From Saccharospirillum sp043196875 (GTDB lineage: Bacteria > Pseudomonadota > Gammaproteobacteria > Pseudomonadales > Natronospirillaceae): a stretch of DNA of 64,000 bases. Positions 17,880 through 26,313 of this stretch are shown piece by piece; positions within the stretch are counted from its first letter, which is position 1, and every line of letters begins with the position of its first letter. The translations under genes and the position numbers were made by a program. The notes under the pieces are model-generated. The model saw only the letters and a program-made list of their open reading frames with translations. It was not told the DNA's origin and did not search any database. The stretch lies in the NCBI RefSeq assembly GCF_043196875.1, contig NZ_JBEBMX010000006.1, positions 124,001-188,000 of the forward strand, given 5' to 3'.

Positions 17880-18971
17880 TTGTCTGACAACACGCTGATT
17901 GCCGAAGAAGTTTGGGGCCAACTGGACGATGGCCAGGAAGTGCTGGAATTCCATCTGCGCAACGGTGCCGGCGCGCACGCGCGTTTCACCAACTACGGCG
18001 CGGCGCTGATTGGCTTCTCTCTGCCCTGGCAGGGTGAACGAACGGAGCTGGTACTCGGTTGCGACACCCTCGAGGCGTTTCTCGAACAACGCGCCAGCCT
18101 GGGTGCCACTGTCGGTCGGGTTGCCAATCGCATCGGCCACGGCCAAACCGAAGTCGATGGCAAAGCTCTGCAACTGGAAACCAACGGCGCACCTCACCAC
18201 CTGCACGGCGGCAGCCAGGGTTTTGGACAACGACTATGGGATTCGCGCCTGTCGTTGGAAGACGGCATTCCAACCCTGGTGTTACGGCTGCACTCGCCCG
18301 ATGGTGATGCCGGTTATCCCGGTGCCGTCGACATTGTGCAAAGCATCCAGTTATTGCCGGACAACCGCTTATCGATCGACTTACAGGCACAGACCGATCA
18401 GCCAACGCTGCTGAACCTGACCAACCATGCCTACTTTAATCTCGGCGGCGATCTTTCCGGCGAACTGAAAAACCACGAATTCCGCATCCACGCCGATCGC
18501 TATACCGAAGCCGACGAAACGGCGCTGCCAACCGGGCAGATTCTGCCGGTCGATAACAGTGTCATGGATCTGCGTCATTGGACCGATGTGAGCCCCAGAC
18601 TGGCAACGCTCGAAGACGAATCCTTATTGCGTGCCGGCGGCTATGACCACAATTTCATCATCGCCGATGCCACGCTGGATGAAGCCGTGCTGCAAGCCGA
18701 AGCTCGCAATAACGTCACCGGCTTCTGGTTGAAGTGTTTTTCCAACCAGCCGGGCGTGCAGTTTTACAGCGGAAATTTTCTCGGCGGTACTCCGAAGAAT
18801 GCGCAGCAGCGGTATCTGCGCCACGGCGCTTTTTGTTTTGAACCGGGCCAATGGCCAGACAGCAACAACCATGACCACTTCCCCAACGCCGTTTTGCGTC
18901 CGGGTGAGAATTATCATTCGATGATCATTTATCAGTTCGGTCAGGACGACCCGGCAAATTGGTACGCTTGA
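17880..18971 (+). CDS. galM: Aldose 1-epimerase (mutarotase)
   Basis: 363 residues. It interconverts alpha and beta anomers of galactose to feed GalK. The start is TTG at 17880, supported by AGGAG seven bases upstream and by the lack of an ATG near the conserved N-terminus. Catalytic context is visible (NGAPHHLHGG, LTNHAYFNLGG, and a late FEPGQWPDSNNH). It ends the gal operon. No galE (UDP-galactose 4-epimerase) accompanies it, so that step must be encoded elsewhere. Confidence 0.95.
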   Translation: MSDNTLIAEEVWGQLDDGQEVLEFHLRNGAGAHARFTNYGAALIGFSLPWQGERTELVLGCDTLEAFLEQRASLGATVGRVANRIGHGQTEVDGKALQLETNGAPHHLHGGSQGFGQRLWDSRLSLEDGIPTLVLRLHSPDGDAGYPGAVDIVQSIQLLPDNRLSIDLQAQTDQPTLLNLTNHAYFNLGGDLSGELKNHEFRIHADRYTEADETALPTGQILPVDNSVMDLRHWTDVSPRLATLEDESLLRAGGYDHNFIIADATLDEAVLQAEARNNVTGFWLKCFSNQPGVQFYSGNFLGGTPKNAQQRYLRHGAFCFEPGQWPDSNNHDHFPNAVLRPGENYHSMIIYQFGQDDPANWYA

Positions 18972-18977
18972 TCCACA

Positions 18978-19006
18978 GTGCAAGAAGGCGTGCTGCCTTC
19001 TTGCAC
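18978..19006. terminator. Bidirectional hairpin between galM and trhO
   Basis: GTGCAAGAAGGC and GCCTTCTTGCAC pair perfectly over 12 bp around a GTGCT loop, starting seven bases after the galM stop, between convergent genes. No T-run follows, so it may be a transcript-end stabiliser rather than a classical intrinsic terminator. Confidence 0.65.
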
Positions 19007-19026
19007 CCAAGCTTTCAGTTAAGCGT

Positions 19027-20010
19027 TCAAGACTGCTGGCGTTGCGCTATTCGCGCGGCTTCTTTTTCCGCCTTGCGCTGAGCAATATCACGACGCGCAT
19101 CTTCACCGATATGGTGTTCACCCCGGGCACGCGCCAACTGCACCTGACGTTCGCGCTCAATAAAACGCTGGCGACGTTCCTCGGTCACCTCGTCATAACA
19201 ATGCGGACAACTGACGCCCGCCTCGAAATGCGCATGGGCTTTATCGGCCGCTGAAATGGGTCGGCGGCAGGCGTGACATTGATCGTAATTGCCCGGTTTC
19301 AAACCATGGCCAACGGTCACTCTGTTATCGAAGACAAAACATTCACCGCGCCACATCGACTGAGCTTCGGGCACTTCTTCCAAATATTTCAGAATGCCAC
19401 CTTCGAGGTGATAGACCTCGTCGAAACCTTTTTCCTTCAAAAAAGCGGTCGATTTTTCGCAGCGAATACCGCCGGTGCAGAACATCGCAACCTTGGTGTG
19501 ACGTTTCGGATCCAGCTCACGCTCAACGTAATCGGGGAACTCGCGGAAGGTCTGAGTGTTGGGATTAACAGCGCCTTCAAAAGTACCGATGCCCACTTCG
19601 TAATCGTTGCGGGTATCAATCAGTAACACCTCTGGATCGCTGATCAACGCATTCCAGTCTTTGGGCTTCACATAGGTGCCGACAATATGACGCGGATCGA
19701 TTCCTTCCACGCCCATGGTGACGATTTCTTTTTTCAGCTTTACCTTGGTGCGATAGAAAGGCATCTCAGCGCAGCGCGATTCTTTATGGCTGAGCCCGGC
19801 AAAAGACGGCTGCGACTTTAACCAGTCGAGCAGTTCGGTGATCGCCGTTTCAGTACCAGCGACGGTGCCGTTGATGCCTTCTCCGGCCAACAGCAAGGTA
19901 CCGCGAATTTCACGGGCTTCCATCAGCTCCAGCAAGGGTTGACGGTATTGGGTGTGATCGTCCAGGCGCACAAAATGATAAAGCGCCGTCACGACAATAG
20001 GTGCGGTCAT
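19027..20010 (-). CDS. trhO: tRNA uridine(34) hydroxylase, rhodanese-domain (TrhO/YceA)
   Basis: 327 residues from ATG 20010, which has GGAG eight bases upstream; an in-frame ATG 20 codons earlier lacks a ribosome site. The protein has an N-terminal acylphosphatase-like part, a central rhodanese domain with active-site cysteine in MFCTGGIRCEKS, and a C-terminal zinc-ribbon-like cysteine set (CHACRRPI...CPHCYDE) followed by a basic tail. TrhO makes 5-hydroxyuridine at the tRNA wobble position independently of prephenate-derived cofactors. Confidence 0.94.
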   Translation of the reverse strand: MTAPIVVTALYHFVRLDDHTQYRQPLLELMEAREIRGTLLLAGEGINGTVAGTETAITELLDWLKSQPSFAGLSHKESRCAEMPFYRTKVKLKKEIVTMGVEGIDPRHIVGTYVKPKDWNALISDPEVLLIDTRNDYEVGIGTFEGAVNPNTQTFREFPDYVERELDPKRHTKVAMFCTGGIRCEKSTAFLKEKGFDEVYHLEGGILKYLEEVPEAQSMWRGECFVFDNRVTVGHGLKPGNYDQCHACRRPISAADKAHAHFEAGVSCPHCYDEVTEERRQRFIERERQVQLARARGEHHIGEDARRDIAQRKAEKEAARIAQRQQS

Positions 20011-20214
20011 CGACAATTCTCCAGCGGACTGAACCGTAAATTCAGAGCCAAAGTGAGGGGTTTGAATCAAGGCCGGGGATTTTATGCAAGACGTAAAGGT
20101 CTCGCAAGCATCAGGAACTTGTTCTCATCCCTGCGGTTACGGGCTTCAACCTGTCGGTAAAGGTGTCTAGACTTGTCGCTTCGTTCTTGATTCTTATCGT
20201 TAAGGAGTCGCAAC

Positions 20215-20652
20215 ATGAAGAAACTGGCATTTACCGCAGTACTGACAACCCTCACACTGGCCGGCACAGCCCAGGCTGGTGGTGGCGGTACCGAACTGGG
20301 TGTCGCCAGTTACGATGGCGCCCTGGGTGTCAACGGTGCTATGGGTTTCCCGATCAACATCCCTGCCCTGTCTGGCAATGGCCTGAACACCTATGGTGAA
20401 CTGGAATTGGGCGCTGGCTTTTCTGACAACCCTGCCGTCGGTGCCGACCTGTCCATGGGCGTATTGATCGACATCGAGTATGGCCTGGGTCTGTATGGCA
20501 GCTTAGGTCCAGGTATCAGCTTCGAAAATGATGGTGAATTCGGTCTTGCTGCGGAAGTGGGTCTGAATATTCTGATCAACAACACCACCCTTTTCCTGGA
20601 AGGCGGTGCTCACCCGAACAGCCCTTACTTCACCGTCGGCATGCAATTCTAA
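20215..20652 (+). CDS. Small secreted, outer-membrane beta-barrel-like protein of unknown function
   Basis: 145 residues with an excellent signal peptide (MKKLAFTAVLTTLTLAGTAQA, cleaved after AQA). The mature part is glycine-rich and acidic and alternates hydrophobic and small/polar residues in short strands. It ends in the aromatic residue phenylalanine (VGMQF), as proteins inserted by the BAM complex do. That fits a six- to eight-strand barrel, but no family is recognised. AGGAG lies seven bases before the ATG and a strong terminator follows, so it is a free-standing gene that could be highly expressed. Confidence 0.75.
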   Translation: MKKLAFTAVLTTLTLAGTAQAGGGGTELGVASYDGALGVNGAMGFPINIPALSGNGLNTYGELELGAGFSDNPAVGADLSMGVLIDIEYGLGLYGSLGPGISFENDGEFGLAAEVGLNILINNTTLFLEGGAHPNSPYFTVGMQF

Positions 20653-20666
20653 TGGTCTGACGCATT

Positions 20667-20695
20667 AAAAACGGCCCTTTGGGGCCGTTTTTTTT
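20667..20695 (+). terminator. Intrinsic terminator of the small beta-barrel gene
   Basis: ACGGCCC - TTTG - GGGCCGT stem preceded by A-rich sequence and followed by T8. It also faces the end of the alpha/beta hydrolase gene on the other strand and may serve both. Confidence 0.93.
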
Positions 20696-20708
20696 GGCTG
20701 CGAAAAAC

Positions 20709-21680
20709 CTAACCGCGAATGCCCTGGCGCTCTAAAAACGCCAGAATTTCCTGTCGGGTTTTAGCGGTGTTTTCCGGTGCCAGCAAATCTCCGGCGATCA
20801 CATGATTGGAATGCCCAACCAGCTCTTCCACCTTGATGCGCTCACGCTTGGCGCCCCAGCGCTGATACACCTTATCGGTATAGCGACTGTCCACGACCTG
20901 ATCGAAATCGCTGTAAATAAACAGCGTCGGGGCCGTCACTTTTTGCATATCGCTGCGCTGAATCGCCTGCACCAGTGCCTGCAGTTCGTGCAGCACCTTG
21001 GTTGGATAACGCAGCGTCCAGTAGCGGGCAACAAATTCACTCGGCGCCTGGGTCTCACGGTAGCTGCCAGCGATATAGCGCAACCAATGACGCGACCAGG
21101 GCCAGGTGAACAGGGTGGCCGCCCAGAGCCGGATCTTAAAATTCGGCGATACCAGAACCAGGGCAGCCAGTTTGTCCTGGGCGCTGGGTTGTTGCGCCAA
21201 CCAGGTCGCCAGGGTACCGCCGGTCGAACAACTGAGAATGATCACCTTACGCCCTAACCGGGACGCAATCTGCCAGGCTTCAGCCGCATCTTTCAACCAG
21301 TCACCAGCCGTGGCCTCGCCCAAGGCATCACCACCAACACCGTGACCGCTCAAACGGGCGCCATAGCAATTGGCGCCCAGTGACTGTGCCACCTGTTGTG
21401 GAATCGGCGCCAGCTCCTGACGTGTGGCGGAAAAGCCATGAATATAGAGCACCACATATTCGGTCTGTGCCGGATGATCGGGATCGGCAAAGTCGATGGT
21501 CTTTTCGCCACCTGGAACAACATTAAAGGCGGCCTCACTGCGTTTTAACCAGGCCGGCAGTTGATCCAGCTCGATCGGCAGCTCTTCAATCAGCCACTCC
21601 AATACGACCTTGGGCCGTGGGCCCAGAAACCAGAGCAGGGCCAACGCCACTATGACCAGGATTATCACGATGGTAGTCAC
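20709..21680 (-). CDS. Alpha/beta hydrolase with N-terminal membrane anchor
   Basis: 323 residues. A single N-terminal hydrophobic segment (about 3-20) would anchor it in the inner membrane or act as an uncleaved signal. The fold motifs are clear: VLYIHGFSATRQE (oxyanion region), nucleophile elbow SCSTGG (about 150-155), acid in YSDFDQVVD, and catalytic His in GHSNHV. The nucleophile motif has Cys-Ser-Thr around the Ser, unlike the usual GxSxG. A lipase or esterase role on lipid-like substrates is plausible but unproven. Start GTG at 21680 with GGAG eight bases upstream. Confidence 0.85.
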   Translation of the reverse strand: MTTIVIILVIVALALLWFLGPRPKVVLEWLIEELPIELDQLPAWLKRSEAAFNVVPGGEKTIDFADPDHPAQTEYVVLYIHGFSATRQELAPIPQQVAQSLGANCYGARLSGHGVGGDALGEATAGDWLKDAAEAWQIASRLGRKVIILSCSTGGTLATWLAQQPSAQDKLAALVLVSPNFKIRLWAATLFTWPWSRHWLRYIAGSYRETQAPSEFVARYWTLRYPTKVLHELQALVQAIQRSDMQKVTAPTLFIYSDFDQVVDSRYTDKVYQRWGAKRERIKVEELVGHSNHVIAGDLLAPENTAKTRQEILAFLERQGIRG

Positions 21681-21730
21681 GTTTCAGACTCCAACCTGCA
21701 TTCGAATACACTCTAGCAGAGTATTTATAT

Positions 21731-23152
21731 TTAATTCCTTTTTCCGCAACTCTCACTCAAAAGAATATCCATTTGATACCCTATTGTTGAGATCAACGCC
21801 GTGAATTGCTCCACTTCGGCTTCATTGAGCGACCGCTTCATCAGCCGGCGTACCCAATACAGCCATTGCACCTGCTGCTTGCGCTCCAGGCCGCTGAGCC
21901 AGGTATTAAAGTCAGCCTCGGCCAGGCTGAGCGCATCGCGCCGGGCATGATTGCGTTGGCGCAGTTGATACCAACAGCGCAAGGCGCGTCCGATCATCGC
22001 CAGCGCAAAGTCCAGATTAGCAATCGGCCCCAACTGCCAGTGCTCGTAACCCGGAACACGAGAAACCCACTGGAAAGTAACGCCATCGCGACCGGCAAAA
22101 CCACCGGCCAGTCCACCCAGAACACCGCCACTGATCGCGCCCAGCAACAAAGAGGAGCCACCGACTGCCGCATCGACCGCCAAACCCGACATAGCACCGG
22201 CAGCGCCACTGAGCGATGCCAAGCGCGCGCGTGACAAGCCCCAGACGCGCCACTCGCGAGCATCGGTTAAATCCTCTTGCGCCAGCGCCGGCCATTCACT
22301 GCGCCAGTCCAGGTCGTGATGACCATAGATGTCCGCCAGACGTTGGCGCAGTCCCTGCTCCAGCCGCTGCAAAGCCTGGTTGTACTGCGCCAGACCCGCC
22401 GCGCGAATCTGCTCGCGAGGCCCGGCCATGGGCAGTTGCAATTGCAACCGAAACAGTCGCTCGAAATACAATAGCAAAGCCTCGGCCGCCTGATCGTGGC
22501 GCTGTTGGCGTTGCTCAGCCAGCGCATCAACGCCCTGAAGCAGAGCTTCGCGCCAGGGTGGATGCACCTCGGCCAGCGACCGCAGTAACGCCAGATGCTG
22601 ATCAAAAGGCGCCACCATCGGATCAAAGCGACGCACCAGAGAAAAATACTGGCTTAACGCTCGTTGCCACTGATCGGCATGACGATCATTGCCAATGGGA
22701 TTGAGCAACGCCAAACGTGGCTGGGCAGTCCAGGACAATAACTGAAGCTCGGCATCAAAGAGCGCACTGAACGGCTGGCTGACATCGACCACATAGACGA
22801 TACCGGCGCCCTTTAAGATCGGTTCCAGCAACGCACAATCATCACTAAAACGCGGATCATCCCGATGCTGGTCAACAAAAGCAGCCAGCAAGGCCGGACG
22901 TTCGGACGCATCCGCTGCGCGTTCGTTGCACCAATCCAAGATTTGCCGCGCACGCTGAAAGCCGGGCGTATCGACCAGCTCATACAGCGTCCGATCACCG
23001 AGCAATAACCGATAGCGATGCGCACTCAGGGTGGTGCCACTGACTGGACTCACCTCAATATGATCGTCCTGCACCAGCGTCGATACCAGACTGGACTTAC
23101 CCTGGTTGGGATGGCCGACGACGGCGAAACGCGGTGCTGTGGCGTCAGTCAT
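21731..23152 (-). CDS. GTPase with DUF3482 C-terminal region
   Basis: 473 residues. The N-terminal 180 residues form a TRAFAC-type G domain: P-loop GHPNQGKSS (13-21), G2 threonine in SGTT (39-42), G3 DTPG (61-64). The usual G4 NKxD is replaced by LLNPIGND, so guanine specificity is less certain. The C-terminal half is alpha-helical with a glycine-rich amphipathic hairpin (GGVLGGLAGGFAG) that could touch a membrane. Its start overlaps the end of the upstream membrane-protein gene by eight bases. The pair is conserved in proteobacteria, but I know of no established function. Confidence 0.85.
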   Translation of the reverse strand: MTDATAPRFAVVGHPNQGKSSLVSTLVQDDHIEVSPVSGTTLSAHRYRLLLGDRTLYELVDTPGFQRARQILDWCNERAADASERPALLAAFVDQHRDDPRFSDDCALLEPILKGAGIVYVVDVSQPFSALFDAELQLLSWTAQPRLALLNPIGNDRHADQWQRALSQYFSLVRRFDPMVAPFDQHLALLRSLAEVHPPWREALLQGVDALAEQRQQRHDQAAEALLLYFERLFRLQLQLPMAGPREQIRAAGLAQYNQALQRLEQGLRQRLADIYGHHDLDWRSEWPALAQEDLTDAREWRVWGLSRARLASLSGAAGAMSGLAVDAAVGGSSLLLGAISGGVLGGLAGGFAGRDGVTFQWVSRVPGYEHWQLGPIANLDFALAMIGRALRCWYQLRQRNHARRDALSLAEADFNTWLSGLERKQQVQWLYWVRRLMKRSLNEAEVEQFTALISTIGYQMDILLSESCGKRN

Positions 23153-24320
23153 GATCCGCTCCCGCCCAGCATAGAATCACCGGCAGATCGGTTAACTGAT
23201 GGCGCTGCATAAAAGCCCGCCAGTTACGCGCCAGGTTCAGTGAATCAAGCGACTCACCGCGCCGCGCCAGCAAATATAGCCGCGGACTCCCGCCAGCCTG
23301 GCGATGTTGCAGTAACAGGTCCGCCAGATCCCCGGTTGGCACCAAGCCCGCTGGGCAATACCAGGCCGATAACAAAGCTGCTTGCTCTGCAACCAGGCGT
23401 ACATCGTCACGTTGCGACGCTGAGCCCAGACGGACACAGCCATCTGCGGCTCGAAAGCTCGCGGCCAACTGCCAGATAAAACCAGCTTCGGCTGGTACTG
23501 AAAATTGTTCTTGCAGCGGAGTGACTTCTGGAGTGGTCACCGAATCGGCAGCGTCCAGTGATTGATATTGTAAAGCTTGGTCGGGTGGCGTCTGGAAACG
23601 CGCACGCAATTGATGATTATGTTGCGGCCAGTACCGCAAAGCGGTGCTCAGGCGCAGCTGGAAAACCAGCAATAATAAAACCACCGGCAACAACACCCAC
23701 AGCGCCACCACCTGGCTCAACCAGGCAGCCCAGTAATAAGAAAAATCCAGCAGGGATTGTTGCCAGCCAGTAACGCTTCCGGCTTGGGAGGCACTGATGA
23801 GCAGTGGGTCCGGTGCGTCCAACCAACCCAGCGTCAGCACTGCCAGACCCTCATCCATAAAGCCACTGACTGCCGGAACAGAGGTGCTCCAATAAAACAC
23901 CACTTCACGGCTGAGTAGCATTAGCCACAGGGTCACCAAGGCAGCGAGGGTAAAGGTTAGCTGAGCCAGCAATGACTGACGCGCGCACCACAAGCCGATC
24001 ACTCTGTCCTGATGGCGAGTCAGCAAAGGCCGCCACCAGGGCGCTCGATTGGCGCTCAACAGTGCGGTGGATTGCCAAACCCAGAGCAACAGCGGGAACA
24101 ACCAAAACAGCGCCAGAAAACCCAACAGATGGATGCCGCCGCTGGGCCAGACATTCACGCCGATCATCGCCAGCACACCATTAACGGCAGCCAAAACAGG
24201 CCAGTAGCGCACCAGCCATAACCGCTGTTGACTGGGTAATGCCCGCGCCTGCTGCAAAAAAGTGGACCAGTCAGTGACTGGTCCAGGCTGAAAATCGGGG
24301 TCGGCATCGAGCCAACGCAA
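23145..24320 (-). CDS. DUF2868 family membrane protein, partner of the GTPase
   Basis: 391 residues from TTG 24320, with about four to five membrane spans (clusters near residues 45-95, 120-150, 195-225) and a cytoplasmic C-terminal domain of about 170 residues. The TTG has no convincing ribosome site. Ten codons upstream an in-frame ATT (24350) follows AAGGAG at ideal spacing, and no ATG, GTG or TTG exists between the upstream stop and 24320, so a rare ATT start is a serious alternative. The stop overlaps the GTPase start, indicating coupled expression of a GTPase-membrane module of unknown role. Confidence 0.82.
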   Translation of the reverse strand: MRWLDADPDFQPGPVTDWSTFLQQARALPSQQRLWLVRYWPVLAAVNGVLAMIGVNVWPSGGIHLLGFLALFWLFPLLLWVWQSTALLSANRAPWWRPLLTRHQDRVIGLWCARQSLLAQLTFTLAALVTLWLMLLSREVVFYWSTSVPAVSGFMDEGLAVLTLGWLDAPDPLLISASQAGSVTGWQQSLLDFSYYWAAWLSQVVALWVLLPVVLLLLVFQLRLSTALRYWPQHNHQLRARFQTPPDQALQYQSLDAADSVTTPEVTPLQEQFSVPAEAGFIWQLAASFRAADGCVRLGSASQRDDVRLVAEQAALLSAWYCPAGLVPTGDLADLLLQHRQAGGSPRLYLLARRGESLDSLNLARNWRAFMQRHQLTDLPVILCWAGADHD

Positions 24321-24407
24321 GCCGAGGTCGAGTTGATCGCTAGCCTTAATGGCGAGGCTCCTTGAAGCGCAACAAAAGCTTAAGTGTCGGGCTCAGCGCC
24401 ACCCAGT

Positions 24408-25481
24408 TCAAGCCTGATCAGCAGCCTCGGCTTCCTGATTCAACAATTTCCGTTTGCGCTCCACACCCCAGCGATAGCCGCTGATCGATCCATCGGCGCG
24501 GGTGATTCGATGGCACGGCACCGCTACCGCCAGCTTGTTGGCAGCGCAGGCACCGGCAACAGCGCGGCTGGCCTCGGGCCGACCCAAACGCGCCGCCAAC
24601 TCGGCATAACTCAAGGTCTGACCGGCAGGTACAGTGCGCAGCGCCTGCCAGACCTGGCACTGAAAGGCCGTGCCCTGAATATCCAGCGGCAAGTCCAAAT
24701 CCAATTCCGGCTGCGCTAAAAAGGCCACCACCTGCGCCAGCAGTTCATCGAAGGCGTCACCGGCTGCAATCAACTCGGCCTTGGCAAAGGTGTGCTGCAA
24801 ACGCTCAAGCAGACTGTCGGCGTCATCGGCCAGCTCGATGCCACAGATGCCACGCTCGCTGGCAACCACACCCACCCAGCCCAGATGACAAAGCGCCAGC
24901 CCATAATGCAATCGCTGCCCCGGCGCACCACGACGGTAATCGGAAGGTGACATCGACAGCCGCGCCCGAGCCGCCTCGAACAACCGACTGCTGGAACCGT
25001 AGCCCGCGGCATAGCTGGCTTCGGTAACACTGGCGGCGGTCTTCAAAGCGCTTTTCAGCCGACCGGCGCGGAACTCCGTGGCGTACTGATGCGGGGTTAC
25101 GCCCATCAGCCGGCGAAACAGCCGCTGAAAATGCCATTGGCTCAGTTCCAGATCGGCAGCCAGATCGGCCAGGGTTGGTGTTGGATCTTCGTTTTCCAGT
25201 CGTCGGCAGATGGCGACTAAGGCCTGGCGCTGCTGCTGTTCGCGTGTCTTAGCATCCGGCCGGCAGCGCTTGCAGGGCCGAAAACCGGCGGCTTCGGCGG
25301 CGGCCAGCGAATCGAAAAAGCGGACATTCTCGCGCAGTGGCCGACGCGAGGCGCAGCCCGGTCGGCACACCACACCGGTGGTGATGACGGCATAAAAAAA
25401 CAGCGCCAGGCTATCGAAACGGCGTTCAACCAGGGCCGTCCAACGTTGGTCATCGAGCGAGTAAGTGTTAACAGTCATCAT
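24408..25481 (-). CDS. ada: Ada: methylated-DNA-protein cysteine methyltransferase and AraC-type activator
   Basis: 357 residues with all three Ada parts. These are the N-terminal Zn-Cys4 phosphotriester acceptor (VCRPGCASRRP...PCKRCRPD), the AraC-type helix-turn-helix region (about 85-185), and the C-terminal O6-methylguanine methyltransferase with acceptor VPCHRI (about 325). It repairs methyl damage and, once methylated, switches on the adaptive response. GGAG precedes two adjacent ATGs, either of which could be used. No alkA or alkB lies beside it. Confidence 0.95.
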   Translation of the reverse strand: MMTVNTYSLDDQRWTALVERRFDSLALFFYAVITTGVVCRPGCASRRPLRENVRFFDSLAAAEAAGFRPCKRCRPDAKTREQQQRQALVAICRRLENEDPTPTLADLAADLELSQWHFQRLFRRLMGVTPHQYATEFRAGRLKSALKTAASVTEASYAAGYGSSSRLFEAARARLSMSPSDYRRGAPGQRLHYGLALCHLGWVGVVASERGICGIELADDADSLLERLQHTFAKAELIAAGDAFDELLAQVVAFLAQPELDLDLPLDIQGTAFQCQVWQALRTVPAGQTLSYAELAARLGRPEASRAVAGACAANKLAVAVPCHRITRADGSISGYRWGVERKRKLLNQEAEAADQA

Positions 25482-25629
25482 CCTATCTCCTGAGTTCAGC
25501 GATCTTGACCCAGACTATTGCGGCCAGCAAGCGCCCTCACTCCGTGCCTTGCGCTGCAATTTTTCAAGCTGTCGTCAGCGGCACTGATTTGCTCTAATAC
25601 CGCCAACTGTTTACCGATCAGGATCCTCG

Positions 25630-26313
25630 ATGCGCTACGACTGGATCGTCTTCGACGCCGACGACACCCTCTTCGACTTCGGCCAGGCTGAACATCACGC
25701 CATTGGTCGCCTGCTTACCGGCATTGGTTTGGCCGACACCGCCGAACACCGCGAACTCTACTCGGGCATCAACCGCCATCTGTGGCAGGAAATGGAACGC
25801 GGCGCCATTCGTCCTGAAGCCATCAAGCTGATGCGTATCCGACGATTATTCGACGAAGTCGGTGCCGATGAACCTGCCGAGCCCTGGGCCGAGCGCTTTC
25901 TCGACTTTCTGGCCGAAGGTTCCACCTTAATAGCCGGCACCTTAAGCACGCTGCAGCGCCTGGCCGAGCATGCCAGCCTGGCGGTACTCACCAATGGCCT
26001 GACCCGAGTCCAGCGACCTCGGCTGGAACATTCTGGTTTAGCGCCCTTGATCAGTGCACTGGTGGTCTCCGAAGACGTCGGCGTCGGCAAACCCGACCCG
26101 CGCATTTTCGAAGCCATGAATCTGGCCATGGGTTCACCAGAACGCGACCGGGTATTGATGGTGGGTGATCGTTACGAGACCGACATCCAGGGTGGGCGCA
26201 ATTACGGCTGGGATACCGCCTGGCTAACCCCGACTGTGCCAGCCGATCTGGAGCCGCCGACGCGTCATATTCAACGCATCGAAGACCTGGCCAGCTGGCT
26301 GCTGAATGACTGA
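25630..26313 (+). CDS. yjjG: Pyrimidine 5'-nucleotidase, HAD superfamily (YjjG)
   Basis: 227 residues. HAD motif I is FDADDTLFDF (8-17), motif II VLTNG, the lysine is in GKPDPRIF and motif IV is VGDRYETD. YjjG dephosphorylates (d)UMP, dTMP and non-canonical pyrimidine nucleotides, as house-cleaning. AGGA lies five to six bases before the ATG. The stop overlaps the next gene by eight bases. Confidence 0.93.
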   Translation: MRYDWIVFDADDTLFDFGQAEHHAIGRLLTGIGLADTAEHRELYSGINRHLWQEMERGAIRPEAIKLMRIRRLFDEVGADEPAEPWAERFLDFLAEGSTLIAGTLSTLQRLAEHASLAVLTNGLTRVQRPRLEHSGLAPLISALVVSEDVGVGKPDPRIFEAMNLAMGSPERDRVLMVGDRYETDIQGGRNYGWDTAWLTPTVPADLEPPTRHIQRIEDLASWLLND

